From a virus: a stretch of DNA of 34,331 nucleotides. The stretch covers positions 1-34,331 of the IMG/VR virus record IMGVR_UViG_3300002145_000105; one strand, given 5' to 3'. A program made the translations under genes and the position numbers. This document shows, one piece after another, positions 1 to 9,212 of the stretch. The notes beneath the pieces were generated by a model that had not been told where the DNA came from, ran no database searches, and worked only from the letters and a program-made list of their open reading frames with translations. Every line of letters begins with the position of its first letter. Position 1 is the stretch's first letter.

Positions 1-2463
1 GACGACGGCCTAACAGGAACTCTTCGTGGTCTGTTGGACGTCCTTACTGCAACTGCCCGAGAGTTCTTAGGGTTTGCCGAAGCAACGGATAGGGCGTACT
101 CAGCCGGGCAGATTCTTGCTAATGCAATCCGTGGAGCGACTATCGGCTACGCAGCGTTCTTAGCACTAGGTATCGCTGTCAAGGTTCGAACAATCACTAC
201 GAGTGTTTGGGCGATGGCTGCTGCGACGCATGCTATGAATGCTGCAATCGCGGCTAACCCTCTTGGTCTGTTCGCCGCAGCTATCGGAGTTACCGCCTTC
301 GCTATTTATCAGTTCACTGACAAGGCAAAGAGGGCCTATGTAAGTCTTGATCTACTGACAGAATCTACAGGTCGGTTCGCTACTGAGAACGAACGACTTG
401 ATAAGTACCTCAATGTCTATGACAAGCTCATAGACCGAGGCAAGACGGCCGAAGCAGTCGAGCAACTTGATAAGGTTTCTTCTGCTATCTCAGTCCTCAA
501 AAATGAGGTGTTGGAGAGCAATGATGAAACTTACAAGCTCTCCGACTTTCAGTCTTTGTTTGGTCAAGACACTGAAGGAGGCTTTGCAGCACTCAAAGCA
601 TACTACGATCAACTCTATCAAGAGTACGTGGCGCAACGTGCTAACTTCAAAAAACGTCTTGATCAAGTTTCCACGATCGAAGGGAAAATGTTCCTCTTCG
701 ATCAAGACGCAGCTGAAGGTAAGGCGATCTTAGATGCTCAGAAACAAGTTCAAAACTTCAAAGAGTTACTAGACTCTATTGGGGAAGATGACGGTTGGGT
801 CACTAGCGTTGAGAGTAAAACTGAAGCCATCCGTCAATTCTTTATCGAACTTGGCCCACAATCTCAAGAACTTAGCTCGGATTCTGCACTCCAGCTGCTC
901 GAGAGGTTCCAAGAAGAGCTTGAACTCAAGAAGCAGATTATTCCGATTGTAGCGAAACAGATGGACAATCTCTGGAAGGTTGTTTTCAAAGGACCTTCCG
1001 GCCTTGAGATTATCTCTGCAGAAGAGCTAGAGAAGATGGTAGAAGCAACTGATAAACTCAGTTCGTTTGTTGACCAACTAGAGTTTGAAAACACGCTTAT
1101 CCTTAAGAACGAGGAAGCTAGAGCGCAAGCTATTGCATCGAGGAAGATCGAGCAAATCGCGATTGAAGGTGGGATCACAGACTACCAAAAATTCGCTACT
1201 GCTGTAAAAGAGGCCATCAAGACTCAGTTTGAACTTAAGAAAGAGTTGGCTGATTCAGACGCAAAGATTGCTGCGAAAAGTAAAGATAGACAGCAAGGTA
1301 TGGAGGACTACGCTGACACCTTGAGCTCCTTTACTGCTTTCGGTATCAAGGTCTACAAAAACTTCACAAACTCCGTAAATGAGTTCAGCGAAGCTCAGGT
1401 AAAGAACCTCCAAAAAGGCGAAGAACTGCTAGAGTTCTACAAGACTGAACTAAGTCTTGTAGACGCTACGAATGCTGAAAGAAAGAAGGCCATCGCGCTG
1501 AAGCAGTATGATGCTTTGATCGAGAAAGATGCTACTGGTTCACTGGCAAGTAAGCGTGAAGAGCTTGCAGATACCCTAGACCTCATTGCTAAAGATGAGG
1601 TTAGGAAGCGCGGTATGGAGGATTACCGCAATACACTGGAATCTGTAACTGCTTTCGGCATCAAAGTCTATGGCAACTTCACGGAAGCAGTAGAGAAGTT
1701 TGGTGAAGCTCAGTTAGACAATGCTGAAAAAGGTATTGGTATGCTGGAGTTCTACAAGACTGAGCTTAGTCTTGTAGGTAAGACGAATGCGGAAAGAGAG
1801 AAAGCTATTGCTCTCAAGCAGTACGATCTACTTATCGAGCAAGATGCTACTGGTCTGTTGGCGAGTAAGCGAGAAGAGCTTGTAGCTACGTTAGATCTCA
1901 TCGCTAACAATGAGGCGATTGATGCCTTCTCTAACAAACTAGCGGATGCTATTGTCGACCCGTTTGAAGCTGCAATCTTCAGTGGTGCGAGACTTATTGA
2001 TACGCTTGAGCAGGTCTACCTTGCAGTTATCAAACTGACTCTGCAAGAAGCAGCTATCAATCCGTTCAAGCAGTTCCTCTCCGCCGGCATCTCAGCTATG
2101 ATCGGTGGAGGGCCCAAAGTGGATCCCAACTTCGTTGGTCCTCCGGCTCCTACGGTTCAGAACTCTTTGGGCAATGTTTACAAAGACTCCCACTTCGTTC
2201 CTTTCAGTCTAGGCGGTGTGTTCAGCGGCCCTACTAAAATGGGAGTCAATGGAGGTCAGTCGACTGGCTTGTTTGGTGAAGGAGGCTTAGAGGCAGCCGT
2301 CCCTCTCACAAGAACAAAAGGTGGTCAGCTAGGCGTACGTGTAGAAGGCCAGTCTTTTGGCAACACTTACAACTTCAACTACAACTTCAATAACACGGAT
2401 GAGAAAGGGTTTCGTAAAACTCAGAACCAACTCCTTAGCGATGCTAAACGCATCATGAAATAA
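1..2463 (+). CDS. Tail tape-measure protein, C-terminal part (5' truncated)
   Basis: The frame is open from the first base, so the gene begins outside the window; the first possible internal start (TTG at 34) is not a real start. About 820 residues are visible. Tape-measure proteins set tail length and line the tail tube. The near-terminal segment (GGVFSGPT...GLFGEGGLEAAVPL) is the Gly-rich C-terminal signature of lambda-type tape-measure proteins. An Ala-rich hydrophobic stretch lies near the visible N-end (nt 106-320), followed by a long helical, charged region. Nucleotides 1297-1917 encode two tandem copies of a roughly 105-residue unit beginning GMEDY. The stop TAA shares its last A with the ATG of the DUF2460 gene, as expected for a co-translated tail operon. 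Placement directly upstream of the DUF2460 and DUF2163 genes matches gene transfer agent tail order. Confidence 0.88.
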   Translation, partial: DDGLTGTLRGLLDVLTATAREFLGFAEATDRAYSAGQILANAIRGATIGYAAFLALGIAVKVRTITTSVWAMAAATHAMNAAIAANPLGLFAAAIGVTAFAIYQFTDKAKRAYVSLDLLTESTGRFATENERLDKYLNVYDKLIDRGKTAEAVEQLDKVSSAISVLKNEVLESNDETYKLSDFQSLFGQDTEGGFAALKAYYDQLYQEYVAQRANFKKRLDQVSTIEGKMFLFDQDAAEGKAILDAQKQVQNFKELLDSIGEDDGWVTSVESKTEAIRQFFIELGPQSQELSSDSALQLLERFQEELELKKQIIPIVAKQMDNLWKVVFKGPSGLEIISAEELEKMVEATDKLSSFVDQLEFENTLILKNEEARAQAIASRKIEQIAIEGGITDYQKFATAVKEAIKTQFELKKELADSDAKIAAKSKDRQQGMEDYADTLSSFTAFGIKVYKNFTNSVNEFSEAQVKNLQKGEELLEFYKTELSLVDATNAERKKAIALKQYDALIEKDATGSLASKREELADTLDLIAKDEVRKRGMEDYRNTLESVTAFGIKVYGNFTEAVEKFGEAQLDNAEKGIGMLEFYKTELSLVGKTNAEREKAIALKQYDLLIEQDATGLLASKREELVATLDLIANNEAIDAFSNKLADAIVDPFEAAIFSGARLIDTLEQVYLAVIKLTLQEAAINPFKQFLSAGISAMIGGGPKVDPNFVGPPAPTVQNSLGNVYKDSHFVPFSLGGVFSGPTKMGVNGGQSTGLFGEGGLEAAVPLTRTKGGQLGVRVEGQSFGNTYNFNYNFNNTDEKGFRKTQNQLLSDAKRIMK
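1297..1917 (+). repeat. Tandem 315-bp (105-residue) repeat inside the tape-measure gene
   Basis: Unit 1 starts at 1297 and unit 2 at 1612; both begin GMEDY and share FYKTELSLV and the pattern NAER-KAIALKQYD. The DNA copies have diverged at many third positions, so the duplication is not recent. Such repeats in tape-measure genes can change tail length in whole-unit steps. Confidence 0.9.
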
Positions 2464-3428
2464 TGTCATTCCATAACGTACTGTTTCCAGAAAATATTAG
2501 CTACGGCTCTCGTGGAGGTCCGAAGTTCAACTCTAACGTAGTTCAACTTCCTTCAGGTAAGACCTATGCTGAAAGCAACTGGGAGTTCCCTCTACACACT
2601 TTCGATGCAAAGTACGGAGTAGCCTCCCAAAGCCAAATGAAGCAAGTCATTGACTTCATTATTGGAAGAGAGGGACCTGTACACTCTTTCAAGTTCAAAG
2701 ACTGGCGAGACTATGCCTCCACGGCTTCTAATACTACCCATCTTTCTACTGATGACGCAGTGGATGAGGAAGATGTCGTCATTGGTGTTGGGGACAACTA
2801 TGAGATTCACTTCCAAGTCATCAAGAAGTACGTATCGGGTTCAATAACTCGTACGAGAAACATCTACTGTTTAGCAGCAATCATTGTAGCTCTAGATGGA
2901 GTTCTGCAAACAGAGACTACAGACTACTCAGTAGATTACAATACTGGAGTCATCACGTTTGTGACTGCCCCAGCATATAGTGTAATCGTTTCAGTAGGCT
3001 ATGAGTTCTACGTGAAATGTAAGTTCGCTCCCGATATTGATAACGCCTTAGAAGTCGTGATGGAGGACTTTGATAGTCAGTCTCTCCCTAGTATCCCCAT
3101 CATTGAAGACCCGGATGGTACTGTAACTGAAGACGAGTTCTTCTATGGCGGAGGAACAGACTTTGGAGACATCGCAGGAGGCATGGTTTCTTTGAGTAAG
3201 GCGAATGGCTTGGCGCAAGTGTTCAACCCTACGTCAGGTCTCACGGTTTTGAAGCTTCCGTTATTGGCTTCAGTCCAAGACGGTGGACCCCACTTTGTCA
3301 TCTCCCATGCTGGAGGGGCTGGAAGTTTAGGAGTCAAAGATAACGCTCTTGCGAGCACTTTGAAAACTCTTACGTCTGCTGCCACCATCATGATCTATAA
3401 AATGGGGACGAACTGGTATGTTATCTGA
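2463..3428 (+). CDS. DUF2460 (TIGR02217-type) distal tail protein with added C-terminal beta domain
   Basis: The first ~215 residues match the DUF2460 family, equivalent to gene 12 of the Rhodobacter gene transfer agent, a distal tail (Dit-like) component linking tube and baseplate. Supporting motifs are the N-terminal FPENISYGSRGGPKF block, the REGPVHSFKFKDWRDY block and the late segment YEFYVKCKFAPD. Family members are usually near 200-215 residues; this one has 321. The extra C-terminal ~85 residues (from about GGMVSLSK to the end, ...NWYVI) resemble the whole of the next small protein and look like a phage decoration or fibre beta-domain. It overlaps the tape-measure stop by one base. Confidence 0.85.
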   Translation: MSFHNVLFPENISYGSRGGPKFNSNVVQLPSGKTYAESNWEFPLHTFDAKYGVASQSQMKQVIDFIIGREGPVHSFKFKDWRDYASTASNTTHLSTDDAVDEEDVVIGVGDNYEIHFQVIKKYVSGSITRTRNIYCLAAIIVALDGVLQTETTDYSVDYNTGVITFVTAPAYSVIVSVGYEFYVKCKFAPDIDNALEVVMEDFDSQSLPSIPIIEDPDGTVTEDEFFYGGGTDFGDIAGGMVSLSKANGLAQVFNPTSGLTVLKLPLLASVQDGGPHFVISHAGGAGSLGVKDNALASTLKTLTSAATIMIYKMGTNWYVI

Positions 3429-3753
3429 ACAGAGGTTTTACGGAAATCGCAAGGCTGTCAGCTTGTCTACTACGTTCAAGATCCAGCCCTTGCAGTCTAT
3501 CCTGTGGGACGTCACTGTGACTACTTCAGGTACGTCTTTGATCATGCCAGACGCACGGATCCTTACTCCAGGGTTAGTCTCAACTATCTTTTTGACTGGA
3601 GCCAATAGTACAAATATCAAAGACGTTTCCGGAGGTACAATCTTAACATTTTTTCTTCCGGGGTTTTTGTCTTTCGTACTTTTGCTAGACAACTCTACAG
3701 CTGCTGGACAATGGTACGCCCCGATTCGCTCTTACGCTAAAATCTCCGAATGA
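3418..3753 (+). CDS. Small beta-rich virion protein, related to the C-terminal domain of the upstream tail protein
   Basis: A 111-residue protein whose ATG overlaps the preceding stop by 11 nt and whose own stop overlaps the next ATG, so it is embedded in the tail operon. I do not recognise a named family. By eye it aligns with the C-terminal domain of the preceding protein: both have a TSG-type turn, a (L/M)P strand, a Gly plus hydrophobic strand, an (I/V)KD motif and a Trp-Tyr near the end (QWYAPI versus NWYVI). It probably decorates the tail tip or fibres. No signal peptide or membrane segment is evident; the hydrophobic run FFLPGFLSFVLLL fits a beta-strand pair as well as a short buried helix. 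Confidence 0.65.
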   Translation: MLSEQRFYGNRKAVSLSTTFKIQPLQSILWDVTVTTSGTSLIMPDARILTPGLVSTIFLTGANSTNIKDVSGGTILTFFLPGFLSFVLLLDNSTAAGQWYAPIRSYAKISE

Positions 3754-4652
3754 TTACCTTACCTCCAGCTTTAGACGCTCTTTGGAGACAATCGCTTACG
3801 TCTTCTAAGAAAGCGATATGCATCAAAATCACTCGTACAGACGGTGTGATTTTCCGGTTGACGACTGCAAGCTATAACGTAACATTTGAAGGAGAAGAGT
3901 TCGAAACAATGGGAGGCGGAGTAGTTCTGTCTAACATTCGAAAAGAAGTCGGCATGAAAGGCCACTCTTCTAATGCTGCGGGTTACGTTTCTTCTGATGA
4001 CATTACGGCTGAGGATATCCTTGCAGGTCGGTTCAACCGGGCCTCCGTAGAACACAACGTCATAAATCCTAAGTATCCTTGGGTCGGTGGGTTCAAGATT
4101 TCCGAGTACCGATTAGGTGCGATCGAGTTTACAGACCAAATCTGGAGTGCCGAGATTATCAGTCTAGCGTCTTTGCTGCAAAAGAAGACTGGTCATACTT
4201 TAGAGATTAGTTGTGAAAATGATCTAGGTGATACGGCCTGTGCTGTAAACTTATCTCTTTGGACTATCACCCCAGTCACCGTTTCCGGCTCTTTGAGCCG
4301 TTACAGTTTCGATGCCATTGACGTTGATATTGGTTCAACTTTGAATAGTCAAACTATTGATGACGGGTTCTTTGACCTTGGTAAGATACTTTGGCTAACT
4401 GGAAACAATGCAGGAGTGTCTTCACGTATCTCTTCTTACTTTCATACTGATAGGGTGTTCACTTTATTTCGGAGTACACCATTCACGATTCAGTCTGGCG
4501 ACACTTTCACCCTTACCCGTGGGTGTAATAAACTGTTCGATGAAGAAGGTGTAGGGGACTGTGTCAATATTTATGACAACGCAGAAAACTTTATTGGTCA
4601 ACCATGGATCCCGGGCGCAGACAAAGCATTTCAGACTCCGCCGCTCTCTTAG
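3750..4652 (+). CDS. DUF2163 / phage BR0599-type tail hub protein
   Basis: This 300-residue protein has the two-part architecture of gene transfer agent gene 13: an N-terminal DUF2163 domain (to about residue 160) and a C-terminal BR0599-type domain. Diagnostic sequence includes the Cys pair in ISCENDLGDTACAV and the end motif GCNKLFDEEGVGDCVN followed by NFIGQPWIPGADKA. The four cysteines match the pattern proposed in this family, and in lambda gpL, to hold an iron-sulfur cluster in the tail hub; cluster binding here is inferred. It lies between the distal tail protein and the NlpC/P60 peptidase, its usual neighbours, and overlaps the peptidase gene by 49 nt. Confidence 0.87.
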   Translation: MITLPPALDALWRQSLTSSKKAICIKITRTDGVIFRLTTASYNVTFEGEEFETMGGGVVLSNIRKEVGMKGHSSNAAGYVSSDDITAEDILAGRFNRASVEHNVINPKYPWVGGFKISEYRLGAIEFTDQIWSAEIISLASLLQKKTGHTLEISCENDLGDTACAVNLSLWTITPVTVSGSLSRYSFDAIDVDIGSTLNSQTIDDGFFDLGKILWLTGNNAGVSSRISSYFHTDRVFTLFRSTPFTIQSGDTFTLTRGCNKLFDEEGVGDCVNIYDNAENFIGQPWIPGADKAFQTPPLS

Positions 4653-5038
4653 TCGCAAGAGGCTTTCTAGGCACTCCTTTCCGTCACCAAGGGCGGCTGC
4701 CCCGTGTAGGGCTGGATTGCGTAGGACTCCTTGTAGCGACTGCAAAAGCCTTCGGCATGTCACCTAGCGACTGTACAACGTACAGTCTTATTCCTAAGGA
4801 AGGGGTGCTAATCCCATACCTTGAGAAAAACTTAGTAAGATCAGAGAGGGGTCTAGTCGCTTCTTTCTGGATACGTCGCCCTACAGACCCGCCCTATCAT
4901 TGTGCTATCATTGACTGGGAACGAAACACGATGATCCACGCATTCACCTCAATCGGTAAAGTTGTGGAACAGACTTACAGCCCATTCTGGCAAAAACGGA
5001 CAACAGACTTATGGCAACTATCGCTTTCGCAGCTCTAG
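4604..5038 (+). CDS. NlpC/P60-type tail peptidase
   Basis: A 144-residue NlpC/P60-fold cysteine peptidase of the tail-tip type (gene transfer agent gene 14 equivalent), thought to cut cell-wall peptides during DNA entry. The catalytic Cys39 is in GLDCVGLL, the family's usual G(V/L)DCVGL motif. His99 (PYHCAII) is the expected catalytic histidine, and the following MIHA motif with His112 is also typical. The start at ATG 4604 makes a 49-nt overlap with the upstream gene but places the conserved FLGTPFRHQGR segment near the N-terminus, as in homologues. The end overlaps the next gene by 28 nt. Confidence 0.86.
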   Translation: MDPGRRQSISDSAALLVARGFLGTPFRHQGRLPRVGLDCVGLLVATAKAFGMSPSDCTTYSLIPKEGVLIPYLEKNLVRSERGLVASFWIRRPTDPPYHCAIIDWERNTMIHAFTSIGKVVEQTYSPFWQKRTTDLWQLSLSQL

Positions 5039-7707
5039 GCGCAGGCCTCGGAGGAACAGGACTTCCCATCATGATAGCTGGAAGTGAGTTCCTTCTAGGC
5101 CAAGCTATTGGTGCGACTGTTGGCTCTATCATTGACGCCAACTACTTGATGCCAGCCTTGTTCCCGCAAGATGAGCTGAAACCAGAGACTCTAGACAGCT
5201 TGCAGATTACAGGTTCCCAAGAAGGGGCTACTACTTGGCGAATCACTGGAGACTCTACCCGTGTCTCTGGAACATGGATCTACCTCAGTGATCTTTTCAA
5301 GATCGAGGATTCGATAGGTGGAGGTAAAGGTGGTGGCGGAGCTCCTGAGACCACCACCTATGACTACTACATCCATGCAGTGTGTCATTTTGGGTTTGCG
5401 GATATCGTTAGATACCGTAAAGTGTTCATGGACATGAAACTGGTATACCAGCACCCGGAGGAGGCTCCTCTTTCTATAACCTCAGATGAGATCAGTTCTG
5501 TCCTTGTCGGTCAAGAGTTCAAGATACGTATTCTACGTTCTGCAGGTACCACTGTCGACCTAACCGATGTTTTCAAAATAGGGTTGGATATCCAAGTCTC
5601 AGGTTTTGCGGAACCTCTTCTAAATGGAACGTTTCGAGTTCTGAACGCAGTTACTTATTCTGACGGGACTTCAGAGCTTGAGATCTTTGACAATGGATAT
5701 GAATTCGGTGAGTTGGCTGGCCAAACTATCACGATTACTCAAGCTGCCTCTGGGTGGCTTCCGTGGGTCGTGAACAACGCCTATATGTATACTGGGACAT
5801 ATGTCCAAACTCCAGACTCTTTCTTGGAAGGTATCTTTGGTGTAGGTAAAGTTCCAGCATTTCATAATCAGCTCTATATAGTTTTTGATACGCTCATGTT
5901 AGAGCGCTTTGGAAACCGAGCCCCTAACATTGAAGCGATTACTAAAAACGGTTCAAACGTAAAGATCTCAGATACCATTGAAGACATCATGAGCTGGAGT
6001 GGTATCACTAACTACTCTGTTTCAGATGCGATGCTTACGACGTCTTCATATGGCTTCAAGTACCTAGGGTTGATGACGGCTACGGACATGTTGACTCCTA
6101 TCATCCTTTCTCACAACTTGATGATCAGGGAGACTGATGGAGAGCTTCAGTTTCTTTTACGTGAAGAGTCAGACGTCGTTGAAATTCCAGCAACAGACTA
6201 CCCTGCCACTGAAGTTGGGGAACCTGCAAAGGCGCGCCCTTTCAAACAATCTGTCATGGATGAGGACATGCTTCCTCGCTCTGTACAAGTCAGGTTCTCA
6301 AACTTAGAGGCTAACTACCAAAATGGAAGTCGGCGATTCATTGTAGAAGAGGCGACTGGGTCTGAGGACTTGCAGATTGATCTGAGTATGGTGTCCCTGG
6401 ACTCTATCACTGCAAAGTCTCTAGCTACTAGACTGGTCTATTCTGCTCTAGTGAACTCTTTGAAGTTTGATAGTCTGTTTCTACCAGCTTACTACTTCAC
6501 TTTGCAAGAAGGAGACCTGCTTCGCGTAACTCACCTTGGCGAGACTCGAGATTTCATGGCCCAGTCTCTGGACTTTGGTGCGAATGGTCTTATCGAGATC
6601 AAAGGGTTTTTGGAGGAAAGCCAGTTCTTCGACATCACTTTGTTGGGAGGCACCTCCACCCCTCCAGCTACAAAGCCGCCGTCTGTCGGGGTCACGTTTG
6701 GTCAAGTATACCCTTGCAGACCGCTGCAATTCGGTGTCACACAGGATCCATTCAACACACTTTGGAAAGCCTACTATGCTTTTGGTCCCCAAGGAACAGA
6801 GTATATAGGCGGCTCTATTTGGGAAGACAACGGTTCTGGGTATACTCTTCTCGCCAAGAACGAGGTTCCTGGAACTGTCGGGTATGCGAAGTCTGTTTTA
6901 GGCGAACCAGTTGATCCACTATTTTGGGACTATGTGTCTACAGTAGACGTCTACTTGTACCATGGCACTTTGTCTTCAGCTTCAGAAAATGAGGTCGCAG
7001 GCCGAGAGCGTAACATCGCCATCATTGGTAACCCTCCGTACCATGAAGTCATCGGCTTCGTAGATGCAGAGTTGATCGATACCAACACGTATCGTTTGTC
7101 GCAGCTACTTCGCGGCCTACGCGGTACTGAAGGGGCTATGGACGACCATAAGATAAACGAAGACTTCGCCCTAGTCTCTGGACTCCAAGTGATGGATGTT
7201 GGTAGTTCTACCAGCGAGAGATCATATAAGATCTTAGGAACTGGAGACGAACTTGCAGATGCAGATGAAATCAAATTCACAACTGCAGAAAAGTTCAACT
7301 ATGGAGTTCTATCTAACGGCTATGCAGCGGCGATGCCAGTTACTGACTTGCAGATATCACGTGATTCATCCAACAATATCCGAATCACTTGGCAATATCG
7401 CCATATCTCCCTCTTCCGTGTTCTGTTTGAAGAACCTAATTTTCCTAGCGGTGGATCCGCTCAAGTGAGGCTTATGTTCCCAGGTCCAGTGATCTTCACA
7501 ACAATCGGTACTATGCTGACTAAATCGATTGGTAACCAGACAGAGATAATCTTTACTGCGGCCGAAATCTCGGCAGCAGGTAGTAACCCTGCTCTTCAGC
7601 AGAACTTTCTTATCTCTGCTACTTCAGTTCTTCAGACAGACAACATATCACAACCTGGATTCTATTATGATGCTTCCCTTTCCACCTTCGTTTCAATCTC
7701 TGTCTAA
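5011..7707 (+). CDS. Large tail-tip / host-contact protein (phage_tail_3, GTA gene 15-like)
   Basis: An 898-residue baseplate protein. A hydrophobic Gly/Ala-rich N-terminus (GAGLGGTGLP..., to about residue 45) resembles the membrane-interacting start of lambda J-like and gene-transfer-agent megatron proteins. A glycine loop (GGGKGGGGAPET) followed by a Tyr-rich strand and IVRYRKVFMDMKLVY is characteristic of the family. The later segment YRLSQLLRGLRGTEGAMDDH matches the conserved LLRGLRGTE motif of GTA gene 15-type proteins. The C-terminal third has fibronectin-like beta character. Gene transfer agent homologues are often longer (about 1200-1300 residues), so the TIM-barrel part may be reduced. 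It probably forms the tail-tip spike and host contact. The stop is followed directly by the ATG of the DUF2793 protein. Confidence 0.83.
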   Translation: MATIAFAALGAGLGGTGLPIMIAGSEFLLGQAIGATVGSIIDANYLMPALFPQDELKPETLDSLQITGSQEGATTWRITGDSTRVSGTWIYLSDLFKIEDSIGGGKGGGGAPETTTYDYYIHAVCHFGFADIVRYRKVFMDMKLVYQHPEEAPLSITSDEISSVLVGQEFKIRILRSAGTTVDLTDVFKIGLDIQVSGFAEPLLNGTFRVLNAVTYSDGTSELEIFDNGYEFGELAGQTITITQAASGWLPWVVNNAYMYTGTYVQTPDSFLEGIFGVGKVPAFHNQLYIVFDTLMLERFGNRAPNIEAITKNGSNVKISDTIEDIMSWSGITNYSVSDAMLTTSSYGFKYLGLMTATDMLTPIILSHNLMIRETDGELQFLLREESDVVEIPATDYPATEVGEPAKARPFKQSVMDEDMLPRSVQVRFSNLEANYQNGSRRFIVEEATGSEDLQIDLSMVSLDSITAKSLATRLVYSALVNSLKFDSLFLPAYYFTLQEGDLLRVTHLGETRDFMAQSLDFGANGLIEIKGFLEESQFFDITLLGGTSTPPATKPPSVGVTFGQVYPCRPLQFGVTQDPFNTLWKAYYAFGPQGTEYIGGSIWEDNGSGYTLLAKNEVPGTVGYAKSVLGEPVDPLFWDYVSTVDVYLYHGTLSSASENEVAGRERNIAIIGNPPYHEVIGFVDAELIDTNTYRLSQLLRGLRGTEGAMDDHKINEDFALVSGLQVMDVGSSTSERSYKILGTGDELADADEIKFTTAEKFNYGVLSNGYAAAMPVTDLQISRDSSNNIRITWQYRHISLFRVLFEEPNFPSGGSAQVRLMFPGPVIFTTIGTMLTKSIGNQTEIIFTAAEISAAGSNPALQQNFLISATSVLQTDNISQPGFYYDASLSTFVSISV

Positions 7708-8391
7708 ATGACTACTCCAAAAGGTTTAAGAACTCTCGCTGGAGCCCAAGCTTCAGCGCACTTGACATTCAACGAAGACGTTGTCTTGTTAGAAAACGGT
7801 GTAGGTGCGCTTTCCGTGTTAGATCGCGGACTGACGACTCCTGCAAGTCTCACTCCTTCAGAGGGTGACGTGTATATCCTTGCAGGCACCTCAGGCGACT
7901 GGGGTACTGCGACAAACAAAGTCCCTGCTACTGGAGACATCGCTGTCTATCAAAACGGTGGATGGATCTTTTACACTCCAGCTAGCGGGACTCTAGCCTA
8001 TATCGAGGATGAGAAGTTGTGGCTTGGGTATTCGCAAGACGCATGGCATCTGTTTTTAGACGATTGGCCTACAACTGAGACTTGGACCGGAAAGTATATC
8101 GGCTCTGAAAAGATCTATCGAAAACGAGTAGATTGCGGAGCTGGTCCTAATGCCACAACGAAAACAGTAGCTCATGGTACAGGCATGACGGCGGATACTC
8201 CTTTGCGAGCTTTCGGTTGGATGGGCACGACAACAGGAACTGTTATCGCCTTTCCTCTTCCTATCGCTCAGCTTGGCGGCCTAGGCCCAATCGTTGTTGA
8301 GTTCACTGTCCAAGCTACAAACATTGTTCTTCGCGCAAACACCAACGTCTCTATCTTCAACGTGTACATCGACTTGGAGTACTCCAAATGA
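7708..8391 (+). CDS. DUF2793-type tail protein, copy 1
   Basis: A 227-residue protein starting at the base after the preceding stop. The segment from about residue 42 (TTPASLTPSEGDVYILAG, a Gly-Asp-Trp turn, IAVYQNGGWIFYTPASG, then a Trp-ended strand) matches DUF2793, common after the host-contact gene in alphaproteobacterial phages and gene-transfer-agent-like regions. The C-terminal ~100 residues (from about WTGKYIGSEKIYRK) are a second beta-rich domain also present in the next gene. A role as tail fibre or receptor-binding subunit is inferred from position. The end overlaps the next gene by ATGA. Confidence 0.75.
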   Translation: MTTPKGLRTLAGAQASAHLTFNEDVVLLENGVGALSVLDRGLTTPASLTPSEGDVYILAGTSGDWGTATNKVPATGDIAVYQNGGWIFYTPASGTLAYIEDEKLWLGYSQDAWHLFLDDWPTTETWTGKYIGSEKIYRKRVDCGAGPNATTKTVAHGTGMTADTPLRAFGWMGTTTGTVIAFPLPIAQLGGLGPIVVEFTVQATNIVLRANTNVSIFNVYIDLEYSK

Positions 8392-9005
8392 TTAGTTTGT
8401 CTGCACCTTCAGTAATTGATACGATCGTAACTCCTCCGGGAAGCCCAGCAGAAGGCGATGCGTACATTGTCGCAGGAACTGGTACAGGCGATTGGTCTGG
8501 CTTAGATCAAACGATCGTCACCTACAATAGCGTTTGGCCAGCGAATAACGGATGGGTATCTGTCGTTCCTGCAAATGGTATGGCAGCGTGGAACGAAGCT
8601 GGTCGCTCTAGCAATGGCGAACTTATTGTCTACTCTGAGACCGAAGATGAGTGGTATCCTTTGCAGGATCGTTGGGACTACTCAGAGCATTGGACTGGTC
8701 GCTACTACCCTGGTGGAGAAAAGATCATGTCGAAAGTTGTCACTATGAGCACTTGGCCTAATGCGACGTCAAAGACTTGGTCTATTGGAGCTTCAGGAGC
8801 CATTGACTATACTGTGCCAGTCAACATCCAAGGTTCTTTGCGAACCACCAGTTCACCAAATGTTGCTTTCCCTATTCAGATCGCGTACTTAGCTTCTGGC
8901 ATACACTACGAGTTTCGTGTAGATAACGGAAATCTTCGCGTCGTAACGGTCTTTGACATGACAGCCTACCATGCAGAAGTCAGAATCGAATACGCTCTGG
9001 CTTGA
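8388..9005 (+). CDS. DUF2793-type tail protein, copy 2 (paralogue of the preceding gene)
   Basis: This 205-residue protein repeats the layout of its neighbour: a DUF2793 core (TPPGSPAEGDAYIVAGTGTGDW, then NNGWVSVVPANG and EWYPLQDRW) followed by the shared C-terminal domain (HWTGRYYPGGEKIMSK, WPNATSKTW). The first ~40 residues of copy 1, which carry the GAQASAHLTFNE segment usual at the DUF2793 N-terminus, are missing here. It therefore looks like a duplicated and trimmed copy, perhaps a second receptor-binding subunit. ATGA overlap with copy 1; last gene of the tail operon. Confidence 0.72.
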   Translation: MISLSAPSVIDTIVTPPGSPAEGDAYIVAGTGTGDWSGLDQTIVTYNSVWPANNGWVSVVPANGMAAWNEAGRSSNGELIVYSETEDEWYPLQDRWDYSEHWTGRYYPGGEKIMSKVVTMSTWPNATSKTWSIGASGAIDYTVPVNIQGSLRTTSSPNVAFPIQIAYLASGIHYEFRVDNGNLRVVTVFDMTAYHAEVRIEYALA

Positions 9006-9103
9006 TCTTGTTGCAAAATTCGGTATAAATAAAGTTCGTTTAGAACTGGCAAGGGCCTCCGGCTTTGCGATACCTAACAGCACCCTAACGCGCCTTATGA
9101 CGA

Positions 9104-9116
9104 GCCCCTATGGGGC
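9104..9116 (+). terminator. GC hairpin after the tail operon (possible terminator)
   Basis: A 5-bp all-GC stem with a 3-nt loop, about 100 nt after the last tail gene. There is no poly-T tract, so intrinsic termination is uncertain; the same GCCCCTATGGGG string recurs near 30480. Confidence 0.35.
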
Positions 9117-9183
9117 CCCCTGCTACCTTATTATAGGGCTACGGGCCGCTAGTGTAAAACTACAGTAAAGCCCAGCTTTGGCC

Positions 9184-9212
9184 TTGCTAGGGCCCCCAGC
9201 GTAGGGTACAAT
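9184..9212 (+). promoter_or_regulatory. Sigma70-like promoter for the 9273 gene
   Basis: TTGCTA (9184-9189), 17-nt spacer, TACAAT (9207-9212). The predicted start is near 9219, about 54 nt before the ATG at 9273. A TACAGTAAA motif sits 38 nt upstream of the -10. Confidence 0.5.
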
